Source: Alkalibacillus silvisoli (GTDB lineage: Bacteria; Bacillota; Bacilli; Bacillales; Alkalibacillaceae). Taken from it: DNA of 64,000 nucleotides. The stretch is from NCBI RefSeq assembly GCF_039521975.1, contig NZ_BAAACZ010000024.1:17724-81723 (forward strand), given 5' to 3'. Positions within the stretch are counted from its first letter, which is position 1. Every line of letters begins with the position of its first letter. The translations under genes were made by a program, and so were the position numbers. Under the pieces are notes generated by a model, which was given only the letters and a program-made list of their open reading frames with translations, was not told the origin of the DNA and did no database searches. Shown piece by piece: positions 43,860-52,357 of the stretch.

Positions 43860-44891
43860 TTAAATTATTTTAGAGGCGGCTTTTTCTAGGCGGTTCATCA
43901 AAGCTTCGCCAATTCCCTCTTTTATAAAAGATTCTGCTAACACGATGTCATAGTCTAGTTCGTCTATTTTTCTTAGCGTACTATAAAGCTCGCTAGTGAT
44001 TTGATTTAAATCTTCACACGAACCCAGTTTAAGTTCTGTTTGTTCACCTAATTCAGACGCAAGTTCATCACTAACCATTAAACCAACTGAATAACCGTCA
44101 TCTCTCAACTCAGTAAGAACCTTGCACATTGATTTGGTGTCACCTTGAACGACCCACACCGGACAATCAGGGGCATAGTGTTTATATTTCATACCGGGTG
44201 AACGAGGTGAATCGAAAGTTTCAACAAGTGCTGGTGCCACATCAACTGGCCCGATGACAGCTTCAATATCAGCTTTTGTCACACCACCTGGACGGAGAAT
44301 CACCGGAGTTTCTAACGTACAGTCAATTACAGTTGATTCAACACCCACTCCTGTTTGCCCACCGTTTACAACACCGTTTATCTTTCCGTTTAAGTCTTGT
44401 AATACGTGTGTATGCGAAGTTGGGCTTGGCTTACCGGAGCTATTCGCACTAGGAGCAGCAACAGGAATTCCTGCTTCTTGTAATAAAGCAATCGCAACAG
44501 GATGATCAGGCATACGTACACCAACCGTTGTAAGTCCTGCTGTAACATTATCTGAAAATCCACCTTTTAATGGCAATATAATCGTCAAAGACCCAGGCCA
44601 AAATGCTTCTATTAACTGGTTAGCTTTATCACTAATATACCTCACATATTGTTCAATGACATCACGACTTCCAACGTGGACTATGAGTGGGTTATCAGCT
44701 GGCCTGCCTTTTGCTTCAAACACTTTTTTTACAGCTTCACTACTTGTCGCATCGGCACCTAAGCCGTAAACGGTCTCAGTTGGAAAAGCAATCGTCTCAC
44801 CTTGTTTCAACCGGGCTGCAGCTTGTTTTATATATGAATGATCATGTAGTTGTTCTTTGTCTTCAACAGTCCAGCAAATGGTTTCCATCAT
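43860..44891 (-). CDS. ywlC: L-threonylcarbamoyladenylate synthase (Sua5 type)
   Basis: Makes threonylcarbamoyl-AMP from threonine, bicarbonate and ATP for the t6A37 tRNA modification. It has 343 residues. The YrdC domain at about 15-210 has ETIAFPTETVYGLGADATSS and KGRPADNPLIVHV. A Sua5 C-terminal domain follows (about 220-343). This is the long form. The start follows AAAAGGAGAACG. Confidence 0.94.
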   Translation of the reverse strand: MMETICWTVEDKEQLHDHSYIKQAAARLKQGETIAFPTETVYGLGADATSSEAVKKVFEAKGRPADNPLIVHVGSRDVIEQYVRYISDKANQLIEAFWPGSLTIILPLKGGFSDNVTAGLTTVGVRMPDHPVAIALLQEAGIPVAAPSANSSGKPSPTSHTHVLQDLNGKINGVVNGGQTGVGVESTVIDCTLETPVILRPGGVTKADIEAVIGPVDVAPALVETFDSPRSPGMKYKHYAPDCPVWVVQGDTKSMCKVLTELRDDGYSVGLMVSDELASELGEQTELKLGSCEDLNQITSELYSTLRKIDELDYDIVLAESFIKEGIGEALMNRLEKAASKII

Positions 44892-44965
44892 CGTTCTCCT
44901 TTTAATTCAAAATAATGTTTCTCTTATTATGAAAGGAATACGATGAAAGTGCAAACGAACATTAC

Positions 44966-45385
44966 TCAAGCCTGTACTATTAATAGCTTCTCAAACCATT
45001 CACCATAAATATTCGCATCAACATAAGGCTCTTCTTTTGATTCTTTAAAATGGTTCATTTCAAGTAATACGCGCTTATTTGGATCATCTAAGTGGGTGTA
45101 AAGCTTTTCATAACCTAATTTCAGAGCATGTTCTGAAATCCATTCAAAGGTCATAATAATTAATGCAGGGTTGGCTTGTTCTTTCATTAATAATTTCCTC
45201 AACCACGCCCCACCATCTACTGGATACAAGACGAAAAAGCCAATCTTTTCACCTTCAAGTTCTAAAAAATGTCCATGTTCATGCGCCCAGTCTTCCTCTG
45301 GCTTTTGGTCTTTAGCGTGTCCATCTTTAAAAAACTGTTCATATTCTAATTCAGATACTTCATTAATATGTTTGATTTTAATCAT
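44966..45385 (-). CDS. GNAT-like N-acetyltransferase
   Basis: About 139 residues with a GNAT-type core (GHFLELEGEKIGFFVLYPVDGGAWLRKLLM, then a helical half with a LGYEKLYTHLD strand). The acetyl-CoA loop (R/Q-x-x-G-x-A) is not clear, so the fold is weakly supported. Its position between ywlC and spoIIR is that of B. subtilis ywlB, itself a putative acetyltransferase. The ATG at 45385 is preceded by GGAGGCGAATTGATT. Confidence 0.6.
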   Translation of the reverse strand: MIKIKHINEVSELEYEQFFKDGHAKDQKPEEDWAHEHGHFLELEGEKIGFFVLYPVDGGAWLRKLLMKEQANPALIIMTFEWISEHALKLGYEKLYTHLDDPNKRVLLEMNHFKESKEEPYVDANIYGEWFEKLLIVQA

Positions 45386-45452
45386 AATCAATTCGCCTCC
45401 TAGCCATTTTCTCTATTAAGCTATGAATTGATTATGAAAAATATGAACGAAT

Positions 45453-46043
45453 CTATGAAATTCCTAACAATTTCTTTAACCATTCCCATAGAAAAAAGCT
45501 AACTTCCGCTTCTTCTTCATCCTTTTCTAACTCTACTTCTTCATCGTCATCATGTTCTAATACCGTAGTTCCATCAGAAAATTCTACGAAACATAACGGC
45601 GGAAACAAGACACACCACCAATTGTCCCCTTCTCCTTCACCAAGAGTAATGAGGATTGCTTCATACTCACCACCAGGATAAACGAAACGATCATATACTT
45701 TATCTGGAAATTTAACTTCACCGAATTCAACTGTAAAGTCATCATCACCTGTAATCGATGATACTGTGTCTTCTATTTTTGGTAAGTTTTCAATAATCGT
45801 TTCTCTAGCTACTTCAATAGACGTTAACTCTTCAACCCATTCAGTAATTTGTTCGTTAACTTCATCACGTACTTGGTCTTTTAACGCTTGAGCTTCTTCT
45901 TCATTCGAGTCAGCTAATATCCGTAAACGAATCGCCTCATCTGGAATGACGACATAGTCTGATTCTTCTTGTTGTGCTGCACTTTCAGTAAAAACAACTT
46001 GAATCATCACAATAATTAATAATCCTACAATAATATAACGCAT
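45453..46043 (-). CDS. spoIIR: Stage II sporulation protein R
   Basis: The forespore-made signal that triggers SpoIIGA to process pro-sigma-E in the mother cell. It is about 196 residues: an N-terminal signal (MRYIIVGLLIIVMIQVVF), then the family start IPDEAIRLRILADSNEEEAQALKDQVRDEVN. An acidic C-terminal stretch (about 165-185) is followed by WLKKLL. ATG at 46043 is chosen over an upstream TTG. It has a clear sigma-F promoter. Confidence 0.92.
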   Translation of the reverse strand: MRYIIVGLLIIVMIQVVFTESAAQQEESDYVVIPDEAIRLRILADSNEEEAQALKDQVRDEVNEQITEWVEELTSIEVARETIIENLPKIEDTVSSITGDDDFTVEFGEVKFPDKVYDRFVYPGGEYEAILITLGEGEGDNWWCVLFPPLCFVEFSDGTTVLEHDDDEEVELEKDEEEAEVSFFLWEWLKKLLGIS

Positions 46044-46076
46044 GCCCCTCAAACCTTTCTCTTAATCTATTAACCA

Positions 46077-46106
46077 CATTGTTAACGAGGGAGAAGAAAG
46101 TTATAC
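46077..46106 (-). promoter_or_regulatory. Sigma-F promoter of spoIIR
   Basis: Minus strand GTATA (46102-46106), 15 bases, GTTAACAATG (46077-46086), against GYATA-N15-GGNRANANTR, 9 of 10 in the -10. spoIIR is a known sigma-F gene. This is the same layout as before spoIIQ. Confidence 0.75.
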
Positions 46107-46161
46107 ATAAATCTAGCAATAAATGTTAGAATAATTGAAAAGCTCTGGGAGGCGAATTCAA

Positions 46162-46719
46162 ATGTTCACTTATAACATTGATGAAGAACTTTATTTACGA
46201 TTAGTTGATATAGGCGATCGTGATGCCGTGTACAAACTGACTGATGAAGGGCGCGGCTATTTAAGAGAGTGGCTCAATTGGGTTGATGGCACACAAAAAC
46301 CAGAAGATACAACAGAATTTATTAACATGTCGAAAAAGAATTACGCTGATAGCAGTGGATTAAACGCGGTCATTGTTTTTAACGAACAAGTCGTTGGTAT
46401 TGCTGGTTATAATTTACTGGATTGGAATAATTATATTGCCCACATCGGCTACTGGTTAGGTGAGGGGTATCAAGGAAATGGTATTATGACGAGAGTATCA
46501 AAAGCTTTGACAGACTACGCATTTGACCATTTAAACATGAATAAAGTTGAGATTCGGGCTGCGAAAGGAAATGTTAAAAGTCGAGCGATCCCTGAACGGT
46601 TAGGATATATCGAAGAAGGCGTTATTCGATCTGCTGAAAGATTATATGGTGATTATGTTGATCACGTTGTCTATGGCATGTTAGCTTGGGAATGGAATAA
46701 ACATGGTACACGTTCATAA
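46162..46719 (+). CDS. RimL-like GNAT acetyltransferase
   Basis: About 185 residues of the RimJ/RimL group (acetylation of ribosomal protein N-termini or small molecules). HIGYWLGEGYQGNGIMTRVSKALTDYAF contains the acetyl-CoA loop GxGxG-like and the helix. NKVEIRAAKGNVKSRAIPERLGYIEEGVIRSA completes the fold. ATG at 46162 has GGGAGGCG upstream. It is one of few plus-strand genes here, and no partner is adjacent. Confidence 0.85.
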   Translation: MFTYNIDEELYLRLVDIGDRDAVYKLTDEGRGYLREWLNWVDGTQKPEDTTEFINMSKKNYADSSGLNAVIVFNEQVVGIAGYNLLDWNNYIAHIGYWLGEGYQGNGIMTRVSKALTDYAFDHLNMNKVEIRAAKGNVKSRAIPERLGYIEEGVIRSAERLYGDYVDHVVYGMLAWEWNKHGTRS

Positions 46720-46856
46720 AGCTGAAACCGAGCATGTTAAAGGCATTGCACGAGTTTGTACAGAATACTATGTGTTTTCAGATGAGTAGCTAGACATAAA
46801 GCATAGACACCTGGCCCGGTGAAAATGCCTGTGCGCTTCAAAGGCGATTCAGTATC

Positions 46857-47267
46857 TTTTATCGGCGTTCGGGCATCTTTTATCAGTGCTCAGGCTTTTT
46901 TATCAGCGCTCGGAACCTTTTATCGGCGATCAGGACTTTTTATCAGCGCTCGGCTTCTTTTATCGGCGCTCAGAACCTTTTATCAGCGCTCGGAACCTTT
47001 TATCAGCGTTCAGGCCTTTTTATCAGCGCTCGGCACCTCTTTTATCAGCGTTCAGGCCATTTTATCAGCGCTCGGCACCTCTTTTATCAGCGTTCAGGCC
47101 ATTTTATCAGCGCTCGGCACCTCTTTTATCAGCGTTCAGGCCATTTTATCAGCGCTCGGAACCTCTTTTATCAGCGTTCAGGCCATTTTATCAGCGCTCG
47201 GCACCTCTTTTATCAGCGTTCAGGCCATTTTATCAGCGCTCGGAACCTTTTATCAGCACTCAGACTT
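46857..47267. repeat. Tandem array D, 20 units with a 42 bp higher-order repeat
   Basis: Twenty units begin TTTTATCAGCG or TTTTATCGGCG. The first eight are 20-21 bases and varied. Then five copies of a 42-base pair (a 22-base unit ending GGCACCTC or GGAACCTC, then a 20-base unit ending CAGGCCA) run from 47018 to 47227, almost identical to each other. Two more 20-base units end the array. Because 42 is a multiple of three, two plus-strand frames stay open over it and look like proteins. Confidence 0.95.
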
Positions 47268-47293
47268 TTTTGATGAAGCGCTTATCGAAACGC

Positions 47294-47336
47294 AAAATCC
47301 GAACGCGTTCATTTATGATGAATTCGTTCGGATTTT
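47294..47336. terminator. Bidirectional terminator at the prmC 3' end
   Basis: AAAATCCGAACG (47294-47305) pairs with CGTTCGGATTTT (47325-47336), with T runs on both strands. It ends prmC on the minus strand and separates it from array D. Confidence 0.8.
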
Positions 47337-47345
47337 TAATTCACT

Positions 47346-48197
47346 TCATTTCCAAAGGACAATCCGGTCTTTCCTGTTAATATCTTGAATAACTTTCACT
47401 TGAGCACTTGAGTCATATTGTTTAATAAGGCTAGGAACCGCTTCACCTTGATCATAGCCAATCTCAAAAGCGGTTAATCGCGGTTTCTTAGCTAACTGCA
47501 TCACTTGTTTAATAATCGTTTCATAGGCAGCTAAACCATTTTGTTCTGCAAATAACGCTTGCTTTGGATCATGTAGTTTAACCGTTTCTGATAAATGCTC
47601 GCGTTCTGAATAGGGAATGTACGGCGGATTCGATACGATGACATCTGGTATTATTTTTTGAGCTGTAATAGGTGTTAAAAAATCCCCTTGCATAAATTCG
47701 ACATCTGCTTCTAATTTCTCACTATTATATCGCGCTACAGATAAGGCTTCTTCTGACAGGTCTGTTGCAAAGATTCGAGCTTTTGGCCACTCTATTTTTA
47801 ATGTGATTGCGATTACGCCACTACCTGTTCCTAAATCAACAACTGTATAAGGTTGATCAATTTCATTTAATACTGACATGATTAACTCTTCTGTCTCTGG
47901 TCTTGGGATAAGTACCTGATCATCAACATAAAACTGACGATCAAAAAACTCTACCTCACATGTGAAGTGTTCAACCGGCTTTCCTGCCTCAGCATGCTCT
48001 TCAACCCATGTGACAAACAGTTCGAACAGTTCAGGTGCGATTAAATCTCGCTGCATCGCTAAAAATTGACTATGATTGACTTCTAATAAATGTCTTAATA
48101 GAAGGTCTCCAACACGTTGTTCGCGGTGGTGTTGTTTTAAAAAAGAAAAAGCCCAATTCCGGGCTTCTCTAACTGTATGATTTGCCATTTTACTCAC
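47346..48197 (-). CDS. prmC: Release factor glutamine methyltransferase PrmC
   Basis: Methylates the GGQ glutamine of release factors using SAM. It has 283 residues, an N-terminal helical domain (about 1-80), then the SAM site VVDLGTGSGVIAITLKIEWP and the substrate motif VIVSNPPYIPY (NPPY). The start overlaps the prfA 3' end by 8 bases, so enzyme and substrate are translationally linked. Confidence 0.95.
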   Translation of the reverse strand: MSKMANHTVREARNWAFSFLKQHHREQRVGDLLLRHLLEVNHSQFLAMQRDLIAPELFELFVTWVEEHAEAGKPVEHFTCEVEFFDRQFYVDDQVLIPRPETEELIMSVLNEIDQPYTVVDLGTGSGVIAITLKIEWPKARIFATDLSEEALSVARYNSEKLEADVEFMQGDFLTPITAQKIIPDVIVSNPPYIPYSEREHLSETVKLHDPKQALFAEQNGLAAYETIIKQVMQLAKKPRLTAFEIGYDQGEAVPSLIKQYDSSAQVKVIQDINRKDRIVLWK

Positions 48198-49260
48198 CGA
48201 TTTCTTCTAGTTTCGCTGTTTGTTCTTCGATGATTAAAGCATCAATAAACTCTTCAATCTTACCTTCCATAATTTGATCTAACTTATTAATTGTTAGACT
48301 AATTCTATGGTCTGTCACACGGTTTTGTGGGTAATTATACGTACGAATACGCTCAGAACGATCACCTGTACCAACCGCTGACTTACGGTTTTCGTCATAC
48401 TCTGCTTGTGCTTCTTGTTGGAATTTCTCATAGATTCTGGCACGTAGTACTTTCATAGCTTTTTCTTTGTTTTTAATTTGTGACTTTTCATCCTGACATG
48501 ATACAACGACACCAGTTGGTTCGTGTGTTAAACGAACTGCAGACATTGTCGTGTTTACACTTTGACCACCTGGACCACTTGATGCGAAAGTATCTACACG
48601 AATGTCTTTTTCATTAATATCAATTTCTACTTCTTCTGCTTCCGGCAAAACAGCTACCGTTGAAGTTGACGTGTGAATACGTCCGCCTGATTCAGTGTCA
48701 GGAACACGTTGTACACGGTGGGCGCCATTTTCATATTTCAAGCGTGAGAATGCTCCTTTACCGTTGATCATAAAGACGATTTCCTTATAACCACCAACAT
48801 CCGCTTCGTGTGCTTCAATGACCTCAATTCTCCACCCTTGCGTCTCAGCATAGCGGGAATATAAACGATACAGATCACCTGCGAAAAGCGCTGCCTCGTC
48901 TCCACCTGCTGCACCGCGAATTTCCATAATCACGTTTTTATCATCATTAGGGTCTTTAGGAACGAGGAGAAGTTTCATCTCTTGTTCTAATGGTTCAACT
49001 TCTGGCTGTAATTCTTCTAATTCGTCTTTAGCCATTTCAACCATATCTTCATCTGACTCATCTTCTAACATCGCCTTAGCATCATCAATTTGTTGCGTGA
49101 TTTCTTTATAACGGCGATACTTATCGACTACCTCTTGTAAATCAGCCTGTTCTTTTGAGTAATCACGTAATTTATTAGAATCATTAATAACCTCAGGATC
49201 CATTAACAAATCAGTTAATTGATTATAACGATCCTCAAGGTTTTGTAGTTTATCGTACAT
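48190..49260 (-). CDS. prfA: Peptide chain release factor 1
   Basis: Ends translation at UAA/UAG. It has 356 residues; the GGQ loop is SSGPGGQSVNTTMSAVRLTH, the codon-recognition part is SRLKYENGAHRVQRVPDTESGGRIHTSTSTVAVLP, and this includes the tripeptide region typical of RF1. It is followed by prmC. Confidence 0.97.
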   Translation of the reverse strand: MYDKLQNLEDRYNQLTDLLMDPEVINDSNKLRDYSKEQADLQEVVDKYRRYKEITQQIDDAKAMLEDESDEDMVEMAKDELEELQPEVEPLEQEMKLLLVPKDPNDDKNVIMEIRGAAGGDEAALFAGDLYRLYSRYAETQGWRIEVIEAHEADVGGYKEIVFMINGKGAFSRLKYENGAHRVQRVPDTESGGRIHTSTSTVAVLPEAEEVEIDINEKDIRVDTFASSGPGGQSVNTTMSAVRLTHEPTGVVVSCQDEKSQIKNKEKAMKVLRARIYEKFQQEAQAEYDENRKSAVGTGDRSERIRTYNYPQNRVTDHRISLTINKLDQIMEGKIEEFIDALIIEEQTAKLEEIGE

Positions 49261-49460
49261 ACAACGTCCACCTCTTACTATTTCGTTTATTACTCCACAT
49301 TATATCATATCATAAAACACAAAAAAATTTCGTCAAAAACCTAGAAAGTTTACAGAACAGCTCTTATTTTAACCATAGTTTGAAGAATATGAGACGTATT
49401 TATGTAATGAGTCTAAGTGTTCAATCAAGTCTATAAGCAATTAGAATCCTATAAAATAGT

Positions 49461-49490
49461 GAAAACTCGACTATAAATAACAGTCGAGTT
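49461..49490 (-). terminator. Terminator of tdk
   Basis: AACTCGACT (49464-49472) pairs with AGTCGAGTT (49482-49490); TTTTCACTATTTT follows on the minus strand. Confidence 0.8.
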
Positions 49491-49505
49491 CCCCTAAAAT
49501 CATCA

Positions 49506-50129
49506 CTATTCATTATGTCCTACTGCGGATACACGTACATCTTGTCTCGGGTGATTCGGCACTTCATGGTGATGGCGACAGCGCGGTTCGTATGATTCTG
49601 AAGCTCCGACTAATATTATAGGATCGTCATATGATGCTGGTTTACCATCAATTAAACGCTGTGTACGGCTTGCTGGAGAACCGCAAATCGGACAAATCGC
49701 ATTTAATTTCGTAACATTTTCTGCTAATGCTAATAACTGTGGTAATTGCCCGAATGGTTCACCACGGAAGTCTTGGTCTAACCCTGCTGCTACAACACGT
49801 ACCCCTTGGTCTGCTAACTGTTGTGCGACATCGACAACCAATTCATCAAAAAACTGTACTTCATCGATCCCTACAATATCAACATCTTCATCTATTTGAT
49901 TTAAGATTTCAGTACTATTAGCAACTGGTCGTGCAATAATCGAGTTACCGTTGTGGGATACGATCGACTCCTGATCATAACGATTATCAATCGCTGGTTT
50001 AAATACACGTACATTTAAGTTCCCGTATGTAGCCCTTCTAACACGACGGATTAATTCTTCTGACTTTCCTGAAAACATGCTGCCGCAGATTAATTCTACC
50101 CAACCGCTATGTTTCATCACATACATCAT
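49506..50129 (-). CDS. tdk: Thymidine kinase
   Basis: Phosphorylates thymidine for salvage. It has about 207 residues, with the P-loop ELICGSMFSGKSEELIRRVRRA, the IVGIDEVQFFD Walker B, and a zinc lasso with CPICGSPASRTQRL and CRHHHEV. The start at 50129 follows GAGGTGCTGAAT; the longer frame has that ribosome site inside it. Confidence 0.96.
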   Translation of the reverse strand: MMYVMKHSGWVELICGSMFSGKSEELIRRVRRATYGNLNVRVFKPAIDNRYDQESIVSHNGNSIIARPVANSTEILNQIDEDVDIVGIDEVQFFDELVVDVAQQLADQGVRVVAAGLDQDFRGEPFGQLPQLLALAENVTKLNAICPICGSPASRTQRLIDGKPASYDDPIILVGASESYEPRCRHHHEVPNHPRQDVRVSAVGHNE

Positions 50130-50265
50130 ATTCAGCACCTCGTTTAACAATCTTTTACAAATTTTGCGGATGAAGCAAATAAAAACGGCGTCGTTCCATC
50201 TTAGTGGTGACTGCCTAATATTTAATCCTATAATGGGTGTTCCTTAGATTGGTTGAAATAAAAAA

Positions 50266-50354
50266 AGCTGACCACACTAGCCAAGCACCAAATTATAGAT
50301 GATATAGAGTTTATATGATCTAGTATGGTGTTTAGCTGAAGTGTTCGGTCAGCT
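50266..50354 (-). terminator. Long-hairpin terminator of rpmE2
   Basis: AGCTGACC (50266-50273) pairs with GGTCAGCT (50347-50354). Inside, CACCA/TGGTG and TAGATGATATA/TATATGATCTA pair as well, so nearly the whole 89 bases fold as one imperfect hairpin. TTTTTTATTT follows on the minus strand. It is far longer than an ordinary terminator. Confidence 0.7.
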
Positions 50355-50375
50355 CCTTGTGTTAAATTGCCAGTA

Positions 50376-50621
50376 TTATGACATGTTGTATTTCTTCTTG
50401 AAGCGGTCTACACGGCCACCAACTTTGTCAGCTTTTTGCTTACCTGTGTAGAACGGATGTGAAGCTGAACTGATTTCAACACGAATTAATGGGTACGTAT
50501 TACCGTCTTCCCATTCGATTGTCTCCTCAGATTCTAGTGTTGAACCACTTAGAAATTTGAAATCAGAGCTTGTATCTAAAAATACAACTTTACGATATTC
50601 TGGATGGATATCCTGCCTCAT
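50376..50621 (-). CDS. rpmE2: Ribosomal protein L31 type B
   Basis: A large-subunit protein of about 81 residues: RQDIHPEYRKVVFLDTSSDFKFLSGST and FYTGKQKADKVGGRVDRFKKKY. It has no cysteine, so the zinc ribbon (CxxC) of type A L31 is absent. In B. subtilis the type A gene lies at this rho-tdk locus and the type B copy (ytiA) is elsewhere under Zur. ATG at 50621 is after GGAGGAGTGTTAAGC. Confidence 0.93.
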   Translation of the reverse strand: MRQDIHPEYRKVVFLDTSSDFKFLSGSTLESEETIEWEDGNTYPLIRVEISSASHPFYTGKQKADKVGGRVDRFKKKYNMS

Positions 50622-50715
50622 GCTTAACACTCCTCCTTGCCCTGAATCCTTAGGAAACAGAGTTTTTTAAACCGTCCTATAGACGGGAGTTAACTTCTAC
50701 GAGTCATACAGAGTG

Positions 50716-50744
50716 ATTATACCAACTTGATATTTATTTTGCAA
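50716..50744 (-). promoter_or_regulatory. Sigma-A promoter of rpmE2
   Basis: Minus strand TTGCAA (50739-50744), a 17-base spacer, TATAAT (50716-50721), about 95 bases before the start. A small CCGTC/GACGG hairpin (50672-50686) in the leader could be an L31 autoregulatory element. No Zur box is seen. Confidence 0.7.
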
Positions 50745-50760
50745 GGAGTTTTGAGCATTA

Positions 50761-52035
50761 TTAACTTTTACCTTGCATTTCATCATCCATAATCTTAAAG
50801 AACTCATCGTTTGACTTAGATGAACGTAAACGACGTAAGAAACGGTCTAAGAAGTCGTGTCGGTCTTGCATCGTTTTACGGATTGCCCACGTTTTATCAA
50901 GCTGTTCTTTCGGCATTAATAACTCTTCTTTACGCGTTCCAGAACGAAGTACGTCAATTGCAGGGAAGATACGACGCTCTGCCATACTACGATCTAGATG
51001 GAGTTCCATATTACCTGTTCCTTTGAATTCTTCATAAATAACATCATCCATACGTGAGCCTGTATCTACTAACGCAGTTGCTAGAACCGTTAAACTTCCA
51101 CCTTCTTCAATATTACGCGCAGCACCGAAGAAACGTTTTGGGCGGTGGAAAGATGCTGGGTCAATACCACCAGATAATGTACGACCACTAGGTGGAATCA
51201 CTAAGTTATAAGCACGAGCTAATCGTGTAATACTATCCATTAAGATAATGACATCTTGTTTATGCTCAACTAAACGCATCGCACGATCTAAAACAAGTTC
51301 AGATACTTTAATATGATTCTCTGGTACTTCATCAAACGTTGAACTTACAACATCAACATTGTCTGCCACTGAACGCTCAATATCTGTAACTTCTTCTGGA
51401 CGCTCGTCTATTAGTAAAATAATAAGTTTTGATTCAGGATGGTTTTCTGTAACACTATTGGCTACTTCTTTTAGAATTGATGTTTTACCGGCTTTAGGGG
51501 GTGCGACAATTAAACCACGCTGCCCAAAACCAACTGGTGACATCATATCAATAATTCGAGTTGATAGTAGATTACGAGTCGTCTCTAGGTGCATTTTACG
51601 ATCAGGGTATAGGGCTGTTAAACCTGGGAAGTGAATTCTTTCCTTAGCACTTTCCGGGTCGTCACCATTTACTGCATCTACATGTAATAAGCCGAAGTAA
51701 CGTTCATTTTCTTTCGGTGGTCTAGCTTTACCAGATACTAAGTCACCATTACGCAAATCAAAACGGCGGATCTGTGATGCTGATATATAAATGTCTTCTG
51801 CGCTTGGGGCATAGTTAATTGGGCGTAAGAACCCAAAGCCTTCTGATTGGATAATTTCTAAAACGCCATCTACAAATAATTTACCATCTTTTTCTGTTTG
51901 CGCCTTTAAGATCGCAAAGATTAATTCTTTTTTGTTTAATTTCGCATAATAAGAAACGCCAAGATCACGTGCTAATGCATATAGTTCTTTGAGCGTCTTC
52001 GTTTCTAATTCTGCAATTGTCATTGTATTTGACAC
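50761..52035 (-). CDS. rho: Transcription termination factor Rho
   Basis: A hexameric RNA helicase. It has 424 residues: the N-terminal Rho_N helix (MTIAELETKTLKELYALARDLGV), a primary RNA-binding OB fold (GVLEIIQSEGFGFLRP), and an ATPase with P-loop GLIVAPPKAGKTSILKEVA. The Q-loop and R-loop (LIDERPEEVTDIERSV) are present. The GTG start has a weak ribosome site, which may reflect regulated translation or a downstream ATG at 52023. Confidence 0.96.
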   Translation of the reverse strand: MSNTMTIAELETKTLKELYALARDLGVSYYAKLNKKELIFAILKAQTEKDGKLFVDGVLEIIQSEGFGFLRPINYAPSAEDIYISASQIRRFDLRNGDLVSGKARPPKENERYFGLLHVDAVNGDDPESAKERIHFPGLTALYPDRKMHLETTRNLLSTRIIDMMSPVGFGQRGLIVAPPKAGKTSILKEVANSVTENHPESKLIILLIDERPEEVTDIERSVADNVDVVSSTFDEVPENHIKVSELVLDRAMRLVEHKQDVIILMDSITRLARAYNLVIPPSGRTLSGGIDPASFHRPKRFFGAARNIEEGGSLTVLATALVDTGSRMDDVIYEEFKGTGNMELHLDRSMAERRIFPAIDVLRSGTRKEELLMPKEQLDKTWAIRKTMQDRHDFLDRFLRRLRSSKSNDEFFKIMDDEMQGKS

Positions 52036-52157
52036 ACAAACACCACGCTTTATTAATTTTTAATTTTATTATGGTTAATTTAAGTATTGGAAAATAAAGA
52101 TTAGGGACTGTCATTATTCTTTGAGAAGAATTGATTTACTCGGGGTATAGCTACTAT

Positions 52158-52186
52158 ATTGTACCTTTTTTAAATTTTATTAGCAA
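52158..52186 (-). promoter_or_regulatory. Sigma-A promoter of rho
   Basis: Minus strand TTGCTA (52181-52186), a 17-base spacer, TACAAT (52158-52163). Confidence 0.65.
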
Positions 52187-52300
52187 GGTTTAGACAAAAA
52201 AACTTAAAAGCTATATTTGTCATATAAGCTCTGCACGAGTCCGATGTCACTGTGCAAAATTCAAATTACCAACACTACCTTTTATAAAACTGTTCTAATA

Positions 52301-52334
52301 TAAAAACCAGGCTGAAGTCGTGATGACAACAGCC
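52301..52334 (-). terminator. Terminator of glpX
   Basis: AGGCTG (52308-52313) and CAGCCT (52329-52334), with inner GTC/GAC pairs, followed by GGTTTTTATA on the minus strand. Confidence 0.75.
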
Positions 52335-52357
52335 TTAGTTTGATTATAGACAAAACT

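Larger units (their letters stand above)
52036..52357. other. rho leader and glpX 3' region
   Basis: The interval holds the rho promoter (52158-52186) with a leader of about 115 bases, and the glpX terminator (52301-52334). The rest is AT-rich, and I saw no gene in it. In B. subtilis the rho leader mediates Rho-dependent autoregulation. Confidence 0.5.

Noticed and set aside
46819..47388. Two overlapping plus-strand frames of 189 and 164 residues full of SALGTFYQRS / FYQRSEPF-like repeats
   Set aside because: They are translations of tandem array D; the 42 bp higher-order repeat is a multiple of three, so frames stay open by chance. Neither has a convincing ribosome site, and two frames cannot both be real.
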